A stretch of 31,249 nt of DNA from Bacteroidales bacterium (GCA_017651645.1 JAGCCO010000217.1:1-31249); one strand, 5' to 3'. Shown: positions 6,418-14,855, numbered from the stretch's first letter. Notes: a model not told the origin generated them from the letters alone. Translations and numbers: made by a program.

Positions 6418-8383
6418 AGGCTTCCAGTTTAATTGCGTGTTTCATATCATCGGCAAGGCGAATCCTTAACATGTTTTTCCCCGGATGAAGTTTCAGTCCA
6501 AAGACGGTATTATCAATGACTGACCCAATACTTGATTCTATGACGCTGATGCGCTCATCATCTTGCTCCCCGCCAGTGAAGATGACAACCTGGCCATCCT
6601 CAACCTCAATCTCGGAGTGAATGATGATAATGTGATAGACAATACCATCCTCCCTCTGAGCAAATGAACGGTAGTTTACCTGTATTGGATAAGCGTAATT
6701 ACCAATCTTGCCCCTTTCTTCACTTTCTTGATGTGGCTGACTGGGTAGTTTTGAAGTGGGTTGCCCGTCTCCAGACTGTTTCACTGGTTTGGTCGTATGG
6801 CCACTGTATAGCTCGCCTAATTCTGCATTTTCTGCCGTGGAACGGTAGTTAACCAATACATGACCTGTTGATGTTTTCTTTTCAGGGGCCGGAGCCGAAA
6901 ACGGTTTCGGGTCAGTCACTTCGGTCGTGATAGATGTTCCCTCTTCTTGAATCTGACCTGTAGGCGTTCCTGTTAAGGATTCTGTATCATAATCTTCGCT
7001 CTCCTCGAAAGACGTGGGAATGAACAAGAATTCATCCAATCCTGCGATGTTGAGGAAGGTAGCACCGTTTGAAGAAAAGATCTTAAACAAAGATTGATCT
7101 ATGAATTCCCGCATCTCTCCCAACGCATCTTTCCCCTCAAACTGATTACTCTTCTGGCAGTTTTTCCAGTCCCATTCTGAATGAGATGGATTTTCGGTGT
7201 GGCGAAGGATTTCATTACCCCTTTCGTCATCGCAAATGAAGACACCATAAAAGCCGTAACCGGTGGAATTGGATTTGTTGCAGACCAGCATCCTCGGAGA
7301 ACGCATGTATGAAATATGGTCTGATGCCTGTTTGTCTCTCTTGACATAGAAACGGACTTTTCCAAGATGCCCCAGATATTGCTGAATGAAGATATGAGAT
7401 TTATCTTTATCGGCATTCTTGACAGCCTCATAGTAAGGACGTGGATTCGAGTGGCCTCGTTTCTTGTCCAGGGACTCCGGGTAAATCGTTTCAATGAGCC
7501 CCTCCAGTGTTTCTTGGTTGATGTCCAGAGTGTCGTTCTCCTTGAACAGCTGATTGTCACAGCTACATTTGACGGTGACCGTCAACTTCCCTTCCAGAAT
7601 CGATAACCAGAAATGTAACAAGACTGCGCGTACAATATCGTCGTAACCCTCATTCTGGTCAACACCAACGATGCAGACACTTGTCCCCGGTTCTTCTCGA
7701 CGGAACCGTTTGGGTATACGCTCAATATCCGAAATCGGTTCTCCGTTGTTATTGTCATAATATCCAACATGACTACGCTTTTCACCATCCAACTCATGCG
7801 TGCAGATAGATGAAACGCCCTCAAAAAAATTCTTTCCCTGAGGTGTCTGGGTTGACACCAGCACCGTCCGGATCTTGGACACATTAAAATACGCCGCCTT
7901 TCCAAATCCATAAGAGCCGCCAGCGCTGTTCATGGCTTTGCTGGAATTCCCAGCACTTCTCACAAAGGAGTAAAATGGGCACTGACGGTCATTGGGCCTA
8001 TAATCCATTCCGGAAGTGTTGCTGTCGCTCACTTCCAGGTAATACACGCCACCAATGGAATTCTCCTTAATGTATTGAATCATTGGGGCGAATTTCTCTT
8101 GAGCAGAAGGGCTATTCCAAAAACTGACGCAGGCCTTAAAATGATCCTGTAATGCAAAGAGACCTGGATGATTACTCCCGATAAGCCTTTTCCAACGGAA
8201 TACGACATGAACAGGTTGATCTTTGTCCGCAACGGCATCAAGGGAGTTCTGAATGGACTCCCTGACCAGCGACTCGAAAGGATCCTTCTTGAAAAGTTCG
8301 CTCATCGCCTCGTTAGGCCCTTGGTCTTGACCTCCGGTCGTAGGGGCGAAATGCCAGCGGCATTCAAGTTCTGACGTTGACAT
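6404..8383 (-). CDS. GHKL ATPase, MutL/paraMORC type
   Basis: This 659-residue protein has all Bergerat-fold motifs in the first 170 residues: the N-box ESIQNSLDA (Glu42, Asn46), the D-x-G motif VSDSNTSGM (Asp120, Gly125), and the glycine lid GGSYGFGKAA (155-164). A transducer-like region follows (about 190-440), with charged low-complexity linker (470-560) and a C-terminal beta-rich domain (about 565-659). Family knowledge: prokaryotic paraMORC ATPases resemble MutL and Hsp90, open and close as ATP-driven clamps on DNA, and occur in restriction-type operons (described by Iyer and Aravind). Here no methylase or nuclease sits beside it. It is second in the operon after a 79-residue protein, 6 bases apart. 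Confidence 0.85.
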   Translation of the reverse strand: MSTSELECRWHFAPTTGGQDQGPNEAMSELFKKDPFESLVRESIQNSLDAVADKDQPVHVVFRWKRLIGSNHPGLFALQDHFKACVSFWNSPSAQEKFAPMIQYIKENSIGGVYYLEVSDSNTSGMDYRPNDRQCPFYSFVRSAGNSSKAMNSAGGSYGFGKAAYFNVSKIRTVLVSTQTPQGKNFFEGVSSICTHELDGEKRSHVGYYDNNNGEPISDIERIPKRFRREEPGTSVCIVGVDQNEGYDDIVRAVLLHFWLSILEGKLTVTVKCSCDNQLFKENDTLDINQETLEGLIETIYPESLDKKRGHSNPRPYYEAVKNADKDKSHIFIQQYLGHLGKVRFYVKRDKQASDHISYMRSPRMLVCNKSNSTGYGFYGVFICDDERGNEILRHTENPSHSEWDWKNCQKSNQFEGKDALGEMREFIDQSLFKIFSSNGATFLNIAGLDEFLFIPTSFEESEDYDTESLTGTPTGQIQEEGTSITTEVTDPKPFSAPAPEKKTSTGHVLVNYRSTAENAELGELYSGHTTKPVKQSGDGQPTSKLPSQPHQESEERGKIGNYAYPIQVNYRSFAQREDGIVYHIIIIHSEIEVEDGQVVIFTGGEQDDERISVIESSIGSVIDNTVFGLKLHPGKNMLRIRLADDMKHAIKLEAYENK

Positions 8384-8389
8384 TGTTAG

Positions 8390-8629
8390 TTACTTCTTGA
8401 AAGAGAAACCACCCTTACCCGATTGCTTATTGAGCTCGTTTGAATAAGCCGCTTTCGCCTCACGCAGGGCCTTGCCTATTTCCGAGAACATTAACTCAAC
8501 ATCATCGGAATCATATTCGTAGTTATTACGATTCGAACAATTCTGGAGAAGTCCCAGATAATTAATGATTTTAGTGACACGAGCGGATGCCACTTTTGTA
8601 AATCTCGCTCTTTTCGCAGACTCGGCCAT
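8390..8629 (-). CDS. small helical protein, first gene of the paraMORC operon
   Basis: The ATG at 8629 gives 79 residues: MAESAKRARFTKVASARV, then TKIINYLGLLQNCSNRNNYEY, DDVELMFSEIGKALREAKAAY and a basic tail. This start is preferred because a promoter lies 26-57 bases upstream; a longer frame reaching 8728 would run through it. It is two predicted helical segments with a basic N-terminus. The length and pattern fit a small accessory or sensor subunit. No family name is known to me. Confidence 0.65.
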   Translation of the reverse strand: MAESAKRARFTKVASARVTKIINYLGLLQNCSNRNNYEYDSDDVELMFSEIGKALREAKAAYSNELNKQSGKGGFSFKK

Positions 8630-8654
8630 TAGTGTTTGGATTTGGTGTTCGCGA

Positions 8655-8686
8655 CAAATGTATAAAATACTTTTTGTTAATGCAAA
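8655..8686 (-). promoter_or_regulatory. Bacteroidetes-type promoter of the paraMORC operon
   Basis: On the reverse strand TTTG (8683-8686) is followed, after 20 bases, by TACATTTG (8655-8662). This matches the Bacteroidetes primary sigma factor consensus (TTTG, 19-21 bases, TAnnTTTG) exactly. The start codon at 8629 follows with a leader of about 20 bases. It would drive the genes from 8629 down to 3897. Confidence 0.75.
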
Positions 8687-8696
8687 TATATGGCGA

Positions 8697-8735
8697 ATAT
8701 TTGTTAAATATGTTACTATATTTAGCAAATATAGT
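8697..8735. promoter_or_regulatory. twin AT-rich palindromes upstream of the promoter
   Basis: ATATTT-GTT-AAATAT (8697-8711) and ACTATATTT-AGC-AAATATAGT (8715-8735) are perfect inverted repeats with 3-base spacers. Their centres (8704, 8725) are 21 bases, or two helical turns, apart. They lie just upstream of the -33 box, the usual place for an activator or a cooperative repressor. The regulator is unknown; the WYL protein or the HTH proteins of the island are candidates. Confidence 0.5.
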
Positions 8736-8778
8736 GCAATATAATCCGCTTATCTCTTGTATTTCATTGAGGATTCAT

Positions 8779-9219
8779 TCATTTTAATCTCCTCAAATCA
8801 TCAGTATCCACGATAACGCCCACGACATAAAAGTCATTCCGGAAAAGCCCGTTATACCATTGGCAGGTGATGGTGAGGACATCAAAAATGGCCGCCGGCG
8901 GAGTGAAAATCAGGACGTTTAACGGAGCGCTGAACTCTTCGCTGTGCGTATCCAGGGTCAGGTCATCAAAGTGCGCTTTGACCGGATAGATCATAGATCC
9001 GTTGTTATTACCCGCCCTATACTGTTCTTCACGGAAATAGTCTTGCAGTCTCTCCGGGTTCATCACCTGAATAACAGACAAGTCATAATTCTCGTAGAAG
9101 TACTCTACCAACTTCTTTATCTCTGCAGAGCATAATACCTTCTCTGCGTCCAACACATTGTCAAACAGGACAAGAGATTGGGTAGAAGGGTGTCTCTTCA
9201 ATTTGCTCAGCTTTCTCAT
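8779..9219 (-). CDS. hypothetical accessory protein
   Basis: This 146-residue protein has a basic start (MRKLSKLKRHPSTQS) and then an alpha/beta pattern (VEYFYENYDLSVIQVM, LNVLIFTPPAAIFDVLTITCQ, FYVVGVIVDTDDLRR). No motif is recognised. Its ATG overlaps the stop of the 301-residue gene (ATGA), so the pair is translationally coupled. Confidence 0.6.
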   Translation of the reverse strand: MRKLSKLKRHPSTQSLVLFDNVLDAEKVLCSAEIKKLVEYFYENYDLSVIQVMNPERLQDYFREEQYRAGNNNGSMIYPVKAHFDDLTLDTHSEEFSAPLNVLIFTPPAAIFDVLTITCQWYNGLFRNDFYVVGVIVDTDDLRRLK

Positions 9220-10121
9220 ATCCCCTCCTTGTTTTCCTTGCTTATCTTTCCCATCGCCTTCTCCGCTATTTGGTTGGCGAACAGTTTCCTGGCCACTTTG
9301 AGCACGTTTTTCTTGTCCTCGCAGTCGCTCAATACTTCTCCGTTGAGTTTTATTCTCTCGCCGGCCAGATAGTCCCTGGCTATCTTTATTAGGTAGTCTT
9401 TGAGCGTCATTTTCTCTTTGTCCAGAACCTTCTGGATATCCTCCAGTTTAAGGCTTCCCGCCTTCTTCTTTACCTGGTCGAGCACATAGTCCAGTGCTTT
9501 TCCGTCATCCTGGCAGCTCAGGGTATTTATCCCTTCCTTGAGAAATATGGAGAACCGCTCGAATCCTGCGACACTGCGCTGTTCATAGGCTGAGAAGTCC
9601 TCTACTCCCCACCCTGATTCCCCTGATTCCAATGAAACGGTAGCGACCGTTTCGGGTTCTTCTGGTTCAGGTTCCGTCTCCAGTCCGAATTCCTCTCTTG
9701 CTTGCTTTAAGATGGTAGCGGCCAGCTTGGAGATGACGAAGGCCTTTGCCCCCAGTTCCTCCGCATCATAGTTGTCCGCTCCGCCGGTGTCTCCCGACAG
9801 GTATCCGTCAGCGCAGTAGTTATGATAGACGATGTCTTTCACGTGTGCGATGACGAACGAATCGTCGGTAAAGAATTCTTTGTCGAAGATGTTCAGGAGG
9901 CTGAACTTCAACTTGATTCTCTGTACCATAGTGTTCCAGTCGTAATAATCTCCATTATTTCCCAGAAGGCGGAGATTGTCCAAGGCGTACTGTACGGCGT
10001 CATTCCAGAACGGAACTTCGATCTCCACGGAGCTGTGTTCCTTGATAGACTGTCTTTTCTTTGACTTGTAGTAATCGGAGAATGTGCTGATTCTCTGCGA
10101 TTTAGTTTTAGTTTTACCCAT
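9216..10121 (-). CDS. hypothetical protein, acidic-linker two-domain
   Basis: This 301-residue protein starts with a basic segment (MGKTKTKSQRISTF). A first helical domain follows to about residue 145, then a linker rich in Glu and Pro (about 150-170), then a second helical domain with VLDQVKKKAGSLKLEDIQKV and VLKVARKLFANQIAEK. I do not recognise it. It is transcribed away from the HTH protein at 10259. The gap between them is 137 bases and should hold both promoters, but no clear consensus box is visible. Confidence 0.6.
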   Translation of the reverse strand: MGKTKTKSQRISTFSDYYKSKKRQSIKEHSSVEIEVPFWNDAVQYALDNLRLLGNNGDYYDWNTMVQRIKLKFSLLNIFDKEFFTDDSFVIAHVKDIVYHNYCADGYLSGDTGGADNYDAEELGAKAFVISKLAATILKQAREEFGLETEPEPEEPETVATVSLESGESGWGVEDFSAYEQRSVAGFERFSIFLKEGINTLSCQDDGKALDYVLDQVKKKAGSLKLEDIQKVLDKEKMTLKDYLIKIARDYLAGERIKLNGEVLSDCEDKKNVLKVARKLFANQIAEKAMGKISKENKEGI

Positions 10122-10258
10122 TTCACATTTGTTGTTATTGTATATCCCGAGACGATTGCGGACCGCTCGTACTCATAGTATTTATGTGGAATTCAGTGTG
10201 ATAGGTGGTGGTTTTCCTCCTTAAAATGAATTCTGTCGAAACGTGTTATATTTATTAT

Positions 10259-11332
10259 ATGACAATTAAGGAAGCTTACATAGAACAGATGAAGGTCTGC
10301 CAGTCCAAAGGATTACATTATGATTCTGGACACTACGAAACCACGATACGATTCAACGGTAAAGAGGTATATGTCTCGTCTGATGGCGCGGACGTGGTCC
10401 GCTACAAGTTCAACATTACCGGGTGCATGAAGACCAGGGTCATAAAGAAAAACGGGAAGGTCGTCAAGGTGCTTCATTTTCACAAGGACAAGTTGCCCGT
10501 ATATGGTACAATAACCAAGCGTAAGTCACTGAAGGGATTCTTGTATAAGTATCTTTTGTTCCTACGCTGCGATGGGATAGAGAATCGAGAGCTGCTGAAA
10601 CTGTATACTCTCAAGTGTCTGACGGACAAGTTCGAATTCTGGAGGAAAAAGCCGGTTAGAGTTCACGGAATAGGTGGAGAGATAGAAACAAAGTACGAGG
10701 ACTGGGAACTATATGAACCCGGCTATCCAGACGTGGCGAAAATGATAGAAGGACTAATTCAGTCGGCTTTGAGAAAACAGATAGACAATGACACAAAAGA
10801 ACAGTTTACAGTGCGTACGTGCTGTGTCGTGAATCCGGAAGTAAGAAATGAAAACGGCGGCATAAGGAAGAAGACCAATGGGGAGAAAAGGAGAGATGCG
10901 AAGAGGGGGCAGAGAGTGGCGACAGACAACAGAATCAAATCCCGTTATGATCCTGCTCTCACAGACCATGAGAATGCAGAAAAGATGGGTATCAGCATCA
11001 GGAGACTTCAAGAGTGGAAAGCAGATAACCGGGATACCCTGGAAAGCATAGAGCAGAGGATAAATAGGTTATATGACTGGACACTGTCCCCGAAGAAGAA
11101 CGCTGAAATCATAGGGTGTTGCGTGAATACCATCAAAAAGTATATCGGGAAGATAAAGGCCGCACCCGTGGTCGAAGAAACGATCGATGAAACGGAGGAC
11201 TCTTGGATAGAACAGGCGTTAGAAGATGAATATTCGTTCTGGAAAGATGAGCCGACAGTGAAACAGAAGAATAGTGATGATTACAACGAACTTATGGAAC
11301 TCTTGGATAATCTCTTGGATGATCTTGAATAG
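10259..11332 (+). CDS. probable DNA-binding protein with two HTH-like repeats
   Basis: From the ATG at 10259 the protein has 357 residues (MTIKEAYIEQMKVC); an upstream ATG at 10205 adds 18 hydrophobic residues and is less likely. The first ~100 residues are beta-rich; a basic region (RKKTNGEKRRDAKRGQR) follows near 220-235. Two similar HTH-like units come next: YDPALTDHENAEKMGISIRR and YDWTLSPKKNAEIIGCCVNT. The C-terminus is very acidic. Such layout suits a replication or regulatory protein of the element. No family name is assigned. Confidence 0.6.
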   Translation: MTIKEAYIEQMKVCQSKGLHYDSGHYETTIRFNGKEVYVSSDGADVVRYKFNITGCMKTRVIKKNGKVVKVLHFHKDKLPVYGTITKRKSLKGFLYKYLLFLRCDGIENRELLKLYTLKCLTDKFEFWRKKPVRVHGIGGEIETKYEDWELYEPGYPDVAKMIEGLIQSALRKQIDNDTKEQFTVRTCCVVNPEVRNENGGIRKKTNGEKRRDAKRGQRVATDNRIKSRYDPALTDHENAEKMGISIRRLQEWKADNRDTLESIEQRINRLYDWTLSPKKNAEIIGCCVNTIKKYIGKIKAAPVVEETIDETEDSWIEQALEDEYSFWKDEPTVKQKNSDDYNELMELLDNLLDDLE

Positions 11333-11850
11333 GGTGTCAAAATATGCGCTGTCACTGCTCATATTTTATAAATAAAAGATAATAAGTGTTTCTTTCAGAA
11401 ACGGTTATTAATTCTTAAAAGAAAAAGAAAAGACTCATTGAGGAGTGCGCTTCCCCTTACGGGAAGGCCAAGGCTGGCGGCTCGCTACGCTCTCCACCAT
11501 CCTTGATATTGAGATTGAGAATGGTAGGATGTATCACCTTCCTTGTTAAGAATAACCATAGTAATAGGATGGCAGAACTCCACCAACCATACCTTATCAG
11601 CCACCTATGGTGGTGGCTCGCTTCGCTCCCCGCCACCATCCTTATCCTAAAGTAGATGTCGCTCCCGCTGGTCGCTCCAACACCATAATCTCCTATCCTG
11701 GGAGAGTACCCCGGGAAATCCAGGGAGAGCTATACCCTGTCTATCACCTTCACCGCACGCTCCCGGCTGCTGACGCTCTCTATCGGGCCGTCTCCGCTGG
11801 CGCTCCACCGTCCCTACCCATAAATACTATATATAATGTAATAAGAGACT
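11333..11850. other. 518-base gap: structured, probably non-coding
   Basis: An AT-rich stretch (11333-11440) is followed by a GC-rich stretch with hairpins and related repeats. A hairpin CTTCCC/GGGAAG lies at 11451-11465. GGCTCGCTACGCTC at 11479-11492 and GGCTCGCTTCGCTC at 11615-11628 are near-identical, both followed by CCACCATCC. The second sits in a hairpin (GGTGGC/GCCACC). Further GTCGCTCC and GGCGCTCC variants follow. Short open frames here lack coding character. It may be an RNA, a transfer origin or a repeat remnant; I cannot decide. Confidence 0.45.
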
Positions 11851-12765
11851 ATGAAACGATACCTTGTTAAGCTTAACCACCCGCTGCTCGTCGAGGACGG
11901 CCCGTGTGATAATTCAAGAATGGAAACCATATATGGTTTTTTATGTCCGGAGACAACGGATGACGACGAATACTACAATATTGAAGATGCGATCTGTTCT
12001 TATGTGGGATATTTGGCCGCGATGCACGACTGGAGCTTAAACCGTGAAGTCGAATTCACCTTGTCCGATGACAAGAACTGGATAGACCAGGATGGCAACG
12101 AGCATCCTATCAACGACCAATGGGCGTATCAAATCGGATACAGACATATGATGAGGCTCGGCCTTGACTTCGACTGGTATGAGATAGACCTGGATGGGAT
12201 CGAGGGCGTTTGTCTTGACTGCGGAAGAGATAGAAGTCTCATCATTTGCGACACCCTGATGGACAGCCTGGTCAGACTCGCGGAACAGCAGGAGGAAGAG
12301 AAGAACAAAGGGCTATACAACGTCATCTTGTTCAACCGCCCCGTCTGGTTACCGGAGCATGCGTTCTGGCCTGGCAGTGAAGGATACTGTCATATATTTG
12401 GGCTGGTGATGCGGGAGAAAGATGATGACCTGCTGGCGATGGAACTCTATCCTGGCTATCTTGCGATGTGCGAGGAATACATCCTGGCCGGTCAAACACC
12501 TTCAGGATATACGACCGAGGATGGCCGCTACTGGTACAAAGATGGAGAAAAGTTCTTTGTGACGGCGGAAGAGATTCGGGCTGAATGTCTCCTATGCCAA
12601 CGGAAGCACAACCTGAAATGGCGTTCAGCGGTCGTGCGGATCCCAAAAGAAGATATGGAAGAGGGAACCCGGGAGGAATTCATCACCTTCAAATGGCTGT
12701 ACGAGTATCTGATAGAGGAAACCGGGATTGCGGAGGACGAGACCTGGATGTCCAAGATCAACTAA
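11851..12765 (+). CDS. hypothetical accessory protein
   Basis: This 304-residue protein is acidic and rich in aromatic residues. Segments include WLPEHAFWPGSEGYCHIFGL (about 167-186), then LYPGYLAMCEEYILAG and GRYWYKDGEKFFVTAEEIR. A Cys pair, CLDC, lies near residue 117 and CLLC near 247, which together could bind a metal. No family is recognised. The region before the ATG is AT-rich (ATAAATACTATATATAA) and may hold the promoter. A terminator follows at 12870. Confidence 0.65.
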   Translation: MKRYLVKLNHPLLVEDGPCDNSRMETIYGFLCPETTDDDEYYNIEDAICSYVGYLAAMHDWSLNREVEFTLSDDKNWIDQDGNEHPINDQWAYQIGYRHMMRLGLDFDWYEIDLDGIEGVCLDCGRDRSLIICDTLMDSLVRLAEQQEEEKNKGLYNVILFNRPVWLPEHAFWPGSEGYCHIFGLVMREKDDDLLAMELYPGYLAMCEEYILAGQTPSGYTTEDGRYWYKDGEKFFVTAEEIRAECLLCQRKHNLKWRSAVVRIPKEDMEEGTREEFITFKWLYEYLIEETGIAEDETWMSKIN

Positions 12766-12869
12766 TCGGATAGACCGGAAGAACTGGATAGAGCCTCTTT
12801 TCACATAATGATAGAACCCCATATTCACAACCAGGTGCTCACAAGGCACGTTTCATACTCACTATCCCT

Positions 12870-12905
12870 GGATCGAGAGTTTTCGGACTCCCGATCCTTT
12901 TTCTT
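12870..12905 (+). terminator. factor-independent terminator
   Basis: GGATCGAGAGT (12870-12880) pairs with ACTCCCGATCC (12887-12897) with one mismatch and a TTTCGG loop, followed by TTTTTCTT. It ends the transcript of the 304-residue gene. A second GC-rich hairpin (CCCCCGG/CCGGGGG) lies at about 12929-12956. Confidence 0.7.
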
Positions 12906-12959
12906 ACTTGGGACATATAGCATGGGCCCCCGGAACCGGCCAAACCCCCGGGGGTCTGA

Positions 12960-13089
12960 TTGCGATATTTCGCAACGTAATCGTTCGCGGAATCTTAAGC
13001 TTAGTTAGTGCAACCTCCGCGAAACTTTCCGCAGCGCGTTGTAGATTTCTGCGAAATCAATAGCGGAGCTATGCGAAATGGATTTCGCA
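12960..13089. repeat. cluster of TGCGAAAT palindromes
   Basis: Three perfect inverted repeats with one core lie here: TTGCGA-TATT-TCGCAA (12960-12975), GATTTC-TGC-GAAATC (13044-13058) and TGCGAAAT-GG-ATTTCGCA (13072-13089). Degenerate TTCGCGGAATC and CCGCGAAAC copies fall between. The cluster lies between two convergent genes, so it is not an ordinary promoter operator. A replication origin, partition site or RNA structure are candidates. Confidence 0.5.
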
Positions 13090-13146
13090 ATTCTCGCAAG
13101 CGTGTTGTTTTAAAGGGAGCTCTTTCCGTTGGTGAGGTTTTTTGGA

Positions 13147-14274
13147 TTATTCGCCGGTTTTTCTATACAAATTCAGAAGAATATCTTGAATTATTACGGA
13201 GAGTCCAGGGCCCTCTCCTTCTTTCGGCAGTACCTCAAAGCTTAATTCCTCGCCATATGCACCAAACTGGACAAGGAGGTCTCTCGACAAGCACACATAT
13301 ATCCGGAACTTTCCGTCGGAAGTCATCTCTTGAGCAGAACACAATGGATGTTCGGAAACATACTTGGCGAACTCTTCTGAATGCGTAGTTATTTCAATGG
13401 TTCGGACTTGCCCCAATTGCTTTCGAAGCGCGAAATCGATTACTCGTTCTTCGTTGATGTTAAAGCCCTTAACCGGCTCATATAGTACATCAGGATTCTC
13501 TTCATCGGCAAATCTCAATCTTGCGAGATCGTAGATTGCCAATTCAGCCAGTTCCTTATGGCCAAGAGGATATAGATTGCCGATGACATACCAGCGTCCT
13601 TCAATCTCCTTTACCTGATAAGGTTCAAAGGAATATGCCGCATCGATGTCAATCCCGGCTCTGACCTTTCCGTACTTGATGGTCAGGACTTCGCCGAACT
13701 GCATCGCAAACTGAATCAGTTCAAGATTCTCTTCGCCAAGAATAGTTCTATAGGACGTCCCTTCTTTTGAAAGGTATCCATGCGTTGACGCCACTCCGGC
13801 AGAGAGATATCCCATAGATGAAAAACCTCCCTTATAATGCTTTTCAATCTGACCCACCGTAATCCAGGAATCCCTCTTCGTCTCCGATTTAGCAAGAAAC
13901 TCGATATGTTCTCTAAGTGTCTTCCCCTTCTCGTCAAGGAGCTCGGGGTTGGCGAGATAGTAGTAATAACCTCCCTCTCCTTTCCCTTTAATTGATCCGG
14001 AACACGATTCGTGCACGATTGCGAGACCAAACTCGTTGTAGATAATCACCCGCCATCTCATTATGAATTGGCGGAATGCTTCTTTCCGGCGTTTGGAATT
14101 CTCATTGTCTATATCATATAAGTCTTCCCGCTTAATCTCAACTCCCGGGGGGTTAAGATCAAGAAGATTCCGCAGACTGTATCCCGTACCATCTCTATAA
14201 CTGCCAGAGTTCTGCAGTTTGCCATCTACGGCCCGTATCAACCACAGGCATTCATTATAACATGTTTTTGCCAT
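13147..14274 (-). CDS. WYL-domain transcriptional regulator
   Basis: This 375-residue protein matches the Bacteroidetes WYL type. The N-terminal winged-helix part (about 1-115) ends in FRQFIMRWRVIIYNEFGL and GGYYYYLANPELL. A middle region follows, then a WYL fold (about 185-275) with IKYGKVRAGIDIDAAYSFEPY and GRWYVIGNL; a WCX-like domain ends the protein. Family knowledge: WYL regulators sense ligands, often nucleic acid or nucleotide, and frequently control defence genes. Its promoter is adjacent to the 125-bp repeat array, which makes it the best candidate to regulate the array, the leader cassettes or the paraMORC operon. Confidence 0.85.
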   Translation of the reverse strand: MAKTCYNECLWLIRAVDGKLQNSGSYRDGTGYSLRNLLDLNPPGVEIKREDLYDIDNENSKRRKEAFRQFIMRWRVIIYNEFGLAIVHESCSGSIKGKGEGGYYYYLANPELLDEKGKTLREHIEFLAKSETKRDSWITVGQIEKHYKGGFSSMGYLSAGVASTHGYLSKEGTSYRTILGEENLELIQFAMQFGEVLTIKYGKVRAGIDIDAAYSFEPYQVKEIEGRWYVIGNLYPLGHKELAELAIYDLARLRFADEENPDVLYEPVKGFNINEERVIDFALRKQLGQVRTIEITTHSEEFAKYVSEHPLCSAQEMTSDGKFRIYVCLSRDLLVQFGAYGEELSFEVLPKEGEGPGLSVIIQDILLNLYRKTGE

Positions 14275-14296
14275 AGGAGTCCTTGCTTTAGTCGTT

Positions 14297-14327
14297 CAAA
14301 GATATGGAAATAACCGGAGCCGAGCAA
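14297..14327 (-). promoter_or_regulatory. Bacteroidetes-type promoter of the WYL gene
   Basis: On the reverse strand TTG (14325-14327) is followed after 20 bases by TATCTTTG (14297-14304), an exact TAnnTTTG box. The ATG at 14274 follows about 22 bases later. Confidence 0.7.
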
Positions 14328-14380
14328 GACCTCTCTCTTCATCTCCAGTAACTAAAAATGAAAAAAACTTGGGACAACCT

Positions 14381-14710
14381 GGGGTGTATGTTTTTCACTA
14401 ACAGGTAAACCCGTGCCTTTGTATTGCGGAAGAAAGCAAGAGTTCTTTGACGACGATGCAAAAAGGCGCTGGGACAAGAAAAATGCGGTTTTTCAAGCAG
14501 AACCAGGGGTGTATGTTTTTCACTAACAGTTAAACCCGTGCCTTTGTATTGCGAAAGAAAGCAAAAGCTCTTTGACGGCGATACAAAAAGGCTACTGGGA
14601 CCAGAAAAACAACTATTTCGAGCCAGACAAGGGGGTGTATGTTTTTCACTAACAGATAAACCCGTGCCTTTGTATTGTCGGAAGACAAAACAAGTTCTTT
14701 GACAACATGA
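14381..14710. repeat. three tandem ~125-bp non-coding repeats
   Basis: Units start at 14381, 14506 and 14632. Each carries GGGTGTATGTTTTTCACTAA, then CAGnTAAACCCGTGCCTTTG, TATTG, an A-rich stretch and TCTTTGAC; in units 1 and 2 the flank continues with CAAAAAGGC and GGGAC. Periods of 125 and 126 are not multiples of three, so a protein repeat is excluded. Each unit has TTTG, about 20 bases, then (G/A)(T/C)TCTTTG on the + strand, a weak form of the Bacteroidetes promoter. On the - strand each carries the same core (GCACGGGT, then AGTG) found in the leaders at 14856-16030. Confidence 0.8.
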
Positions 14711-14855
14711 GACTGATTGTGACTTCAAAAGGTTGGGCCTTCACGTCACTGGTCATCGGTCAAAAAAGAAAGGCCCACCGCTCTCTCTGAGCTCGCCTGG
14801 CTCAAAAAACAAGGCATGCCGGTCAGTCATTACACTGCATATTATCAATTATTTA

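Noticed and set aside
4796..8629. DISARM, BREX, Zorya or Druantia locus
   Set aside because: No helicase, methylase, phosphatase or motor proteins of those systems are present; only the GHKL ATPase is recognisable.
8390..10121. Toxin-antitoxin pair
   Set aside because: Small gene next to a larger one and the coupled pair at 8779-10121 were considered, but sizes and motifs do not match any toxin family I know.
11607..11870. 87-residue + strand frame
   Set aside because: Covers hairpins and repeats, overlaps the start of the next gene, and has no coding character.
14381..14710. CRISPR-like array
   Set aside because: Only three units, repeats run through nearly the full unit rather than short repeats with unique spacers, and no cas gene is nearby.
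14339..14728. 129-residue reverse-strand frame through the 125-bp repeats
   Set aside because: The repeated peptide changes frame in the third unit, because the period is 125-126 bases, so it is not a protein repeat.
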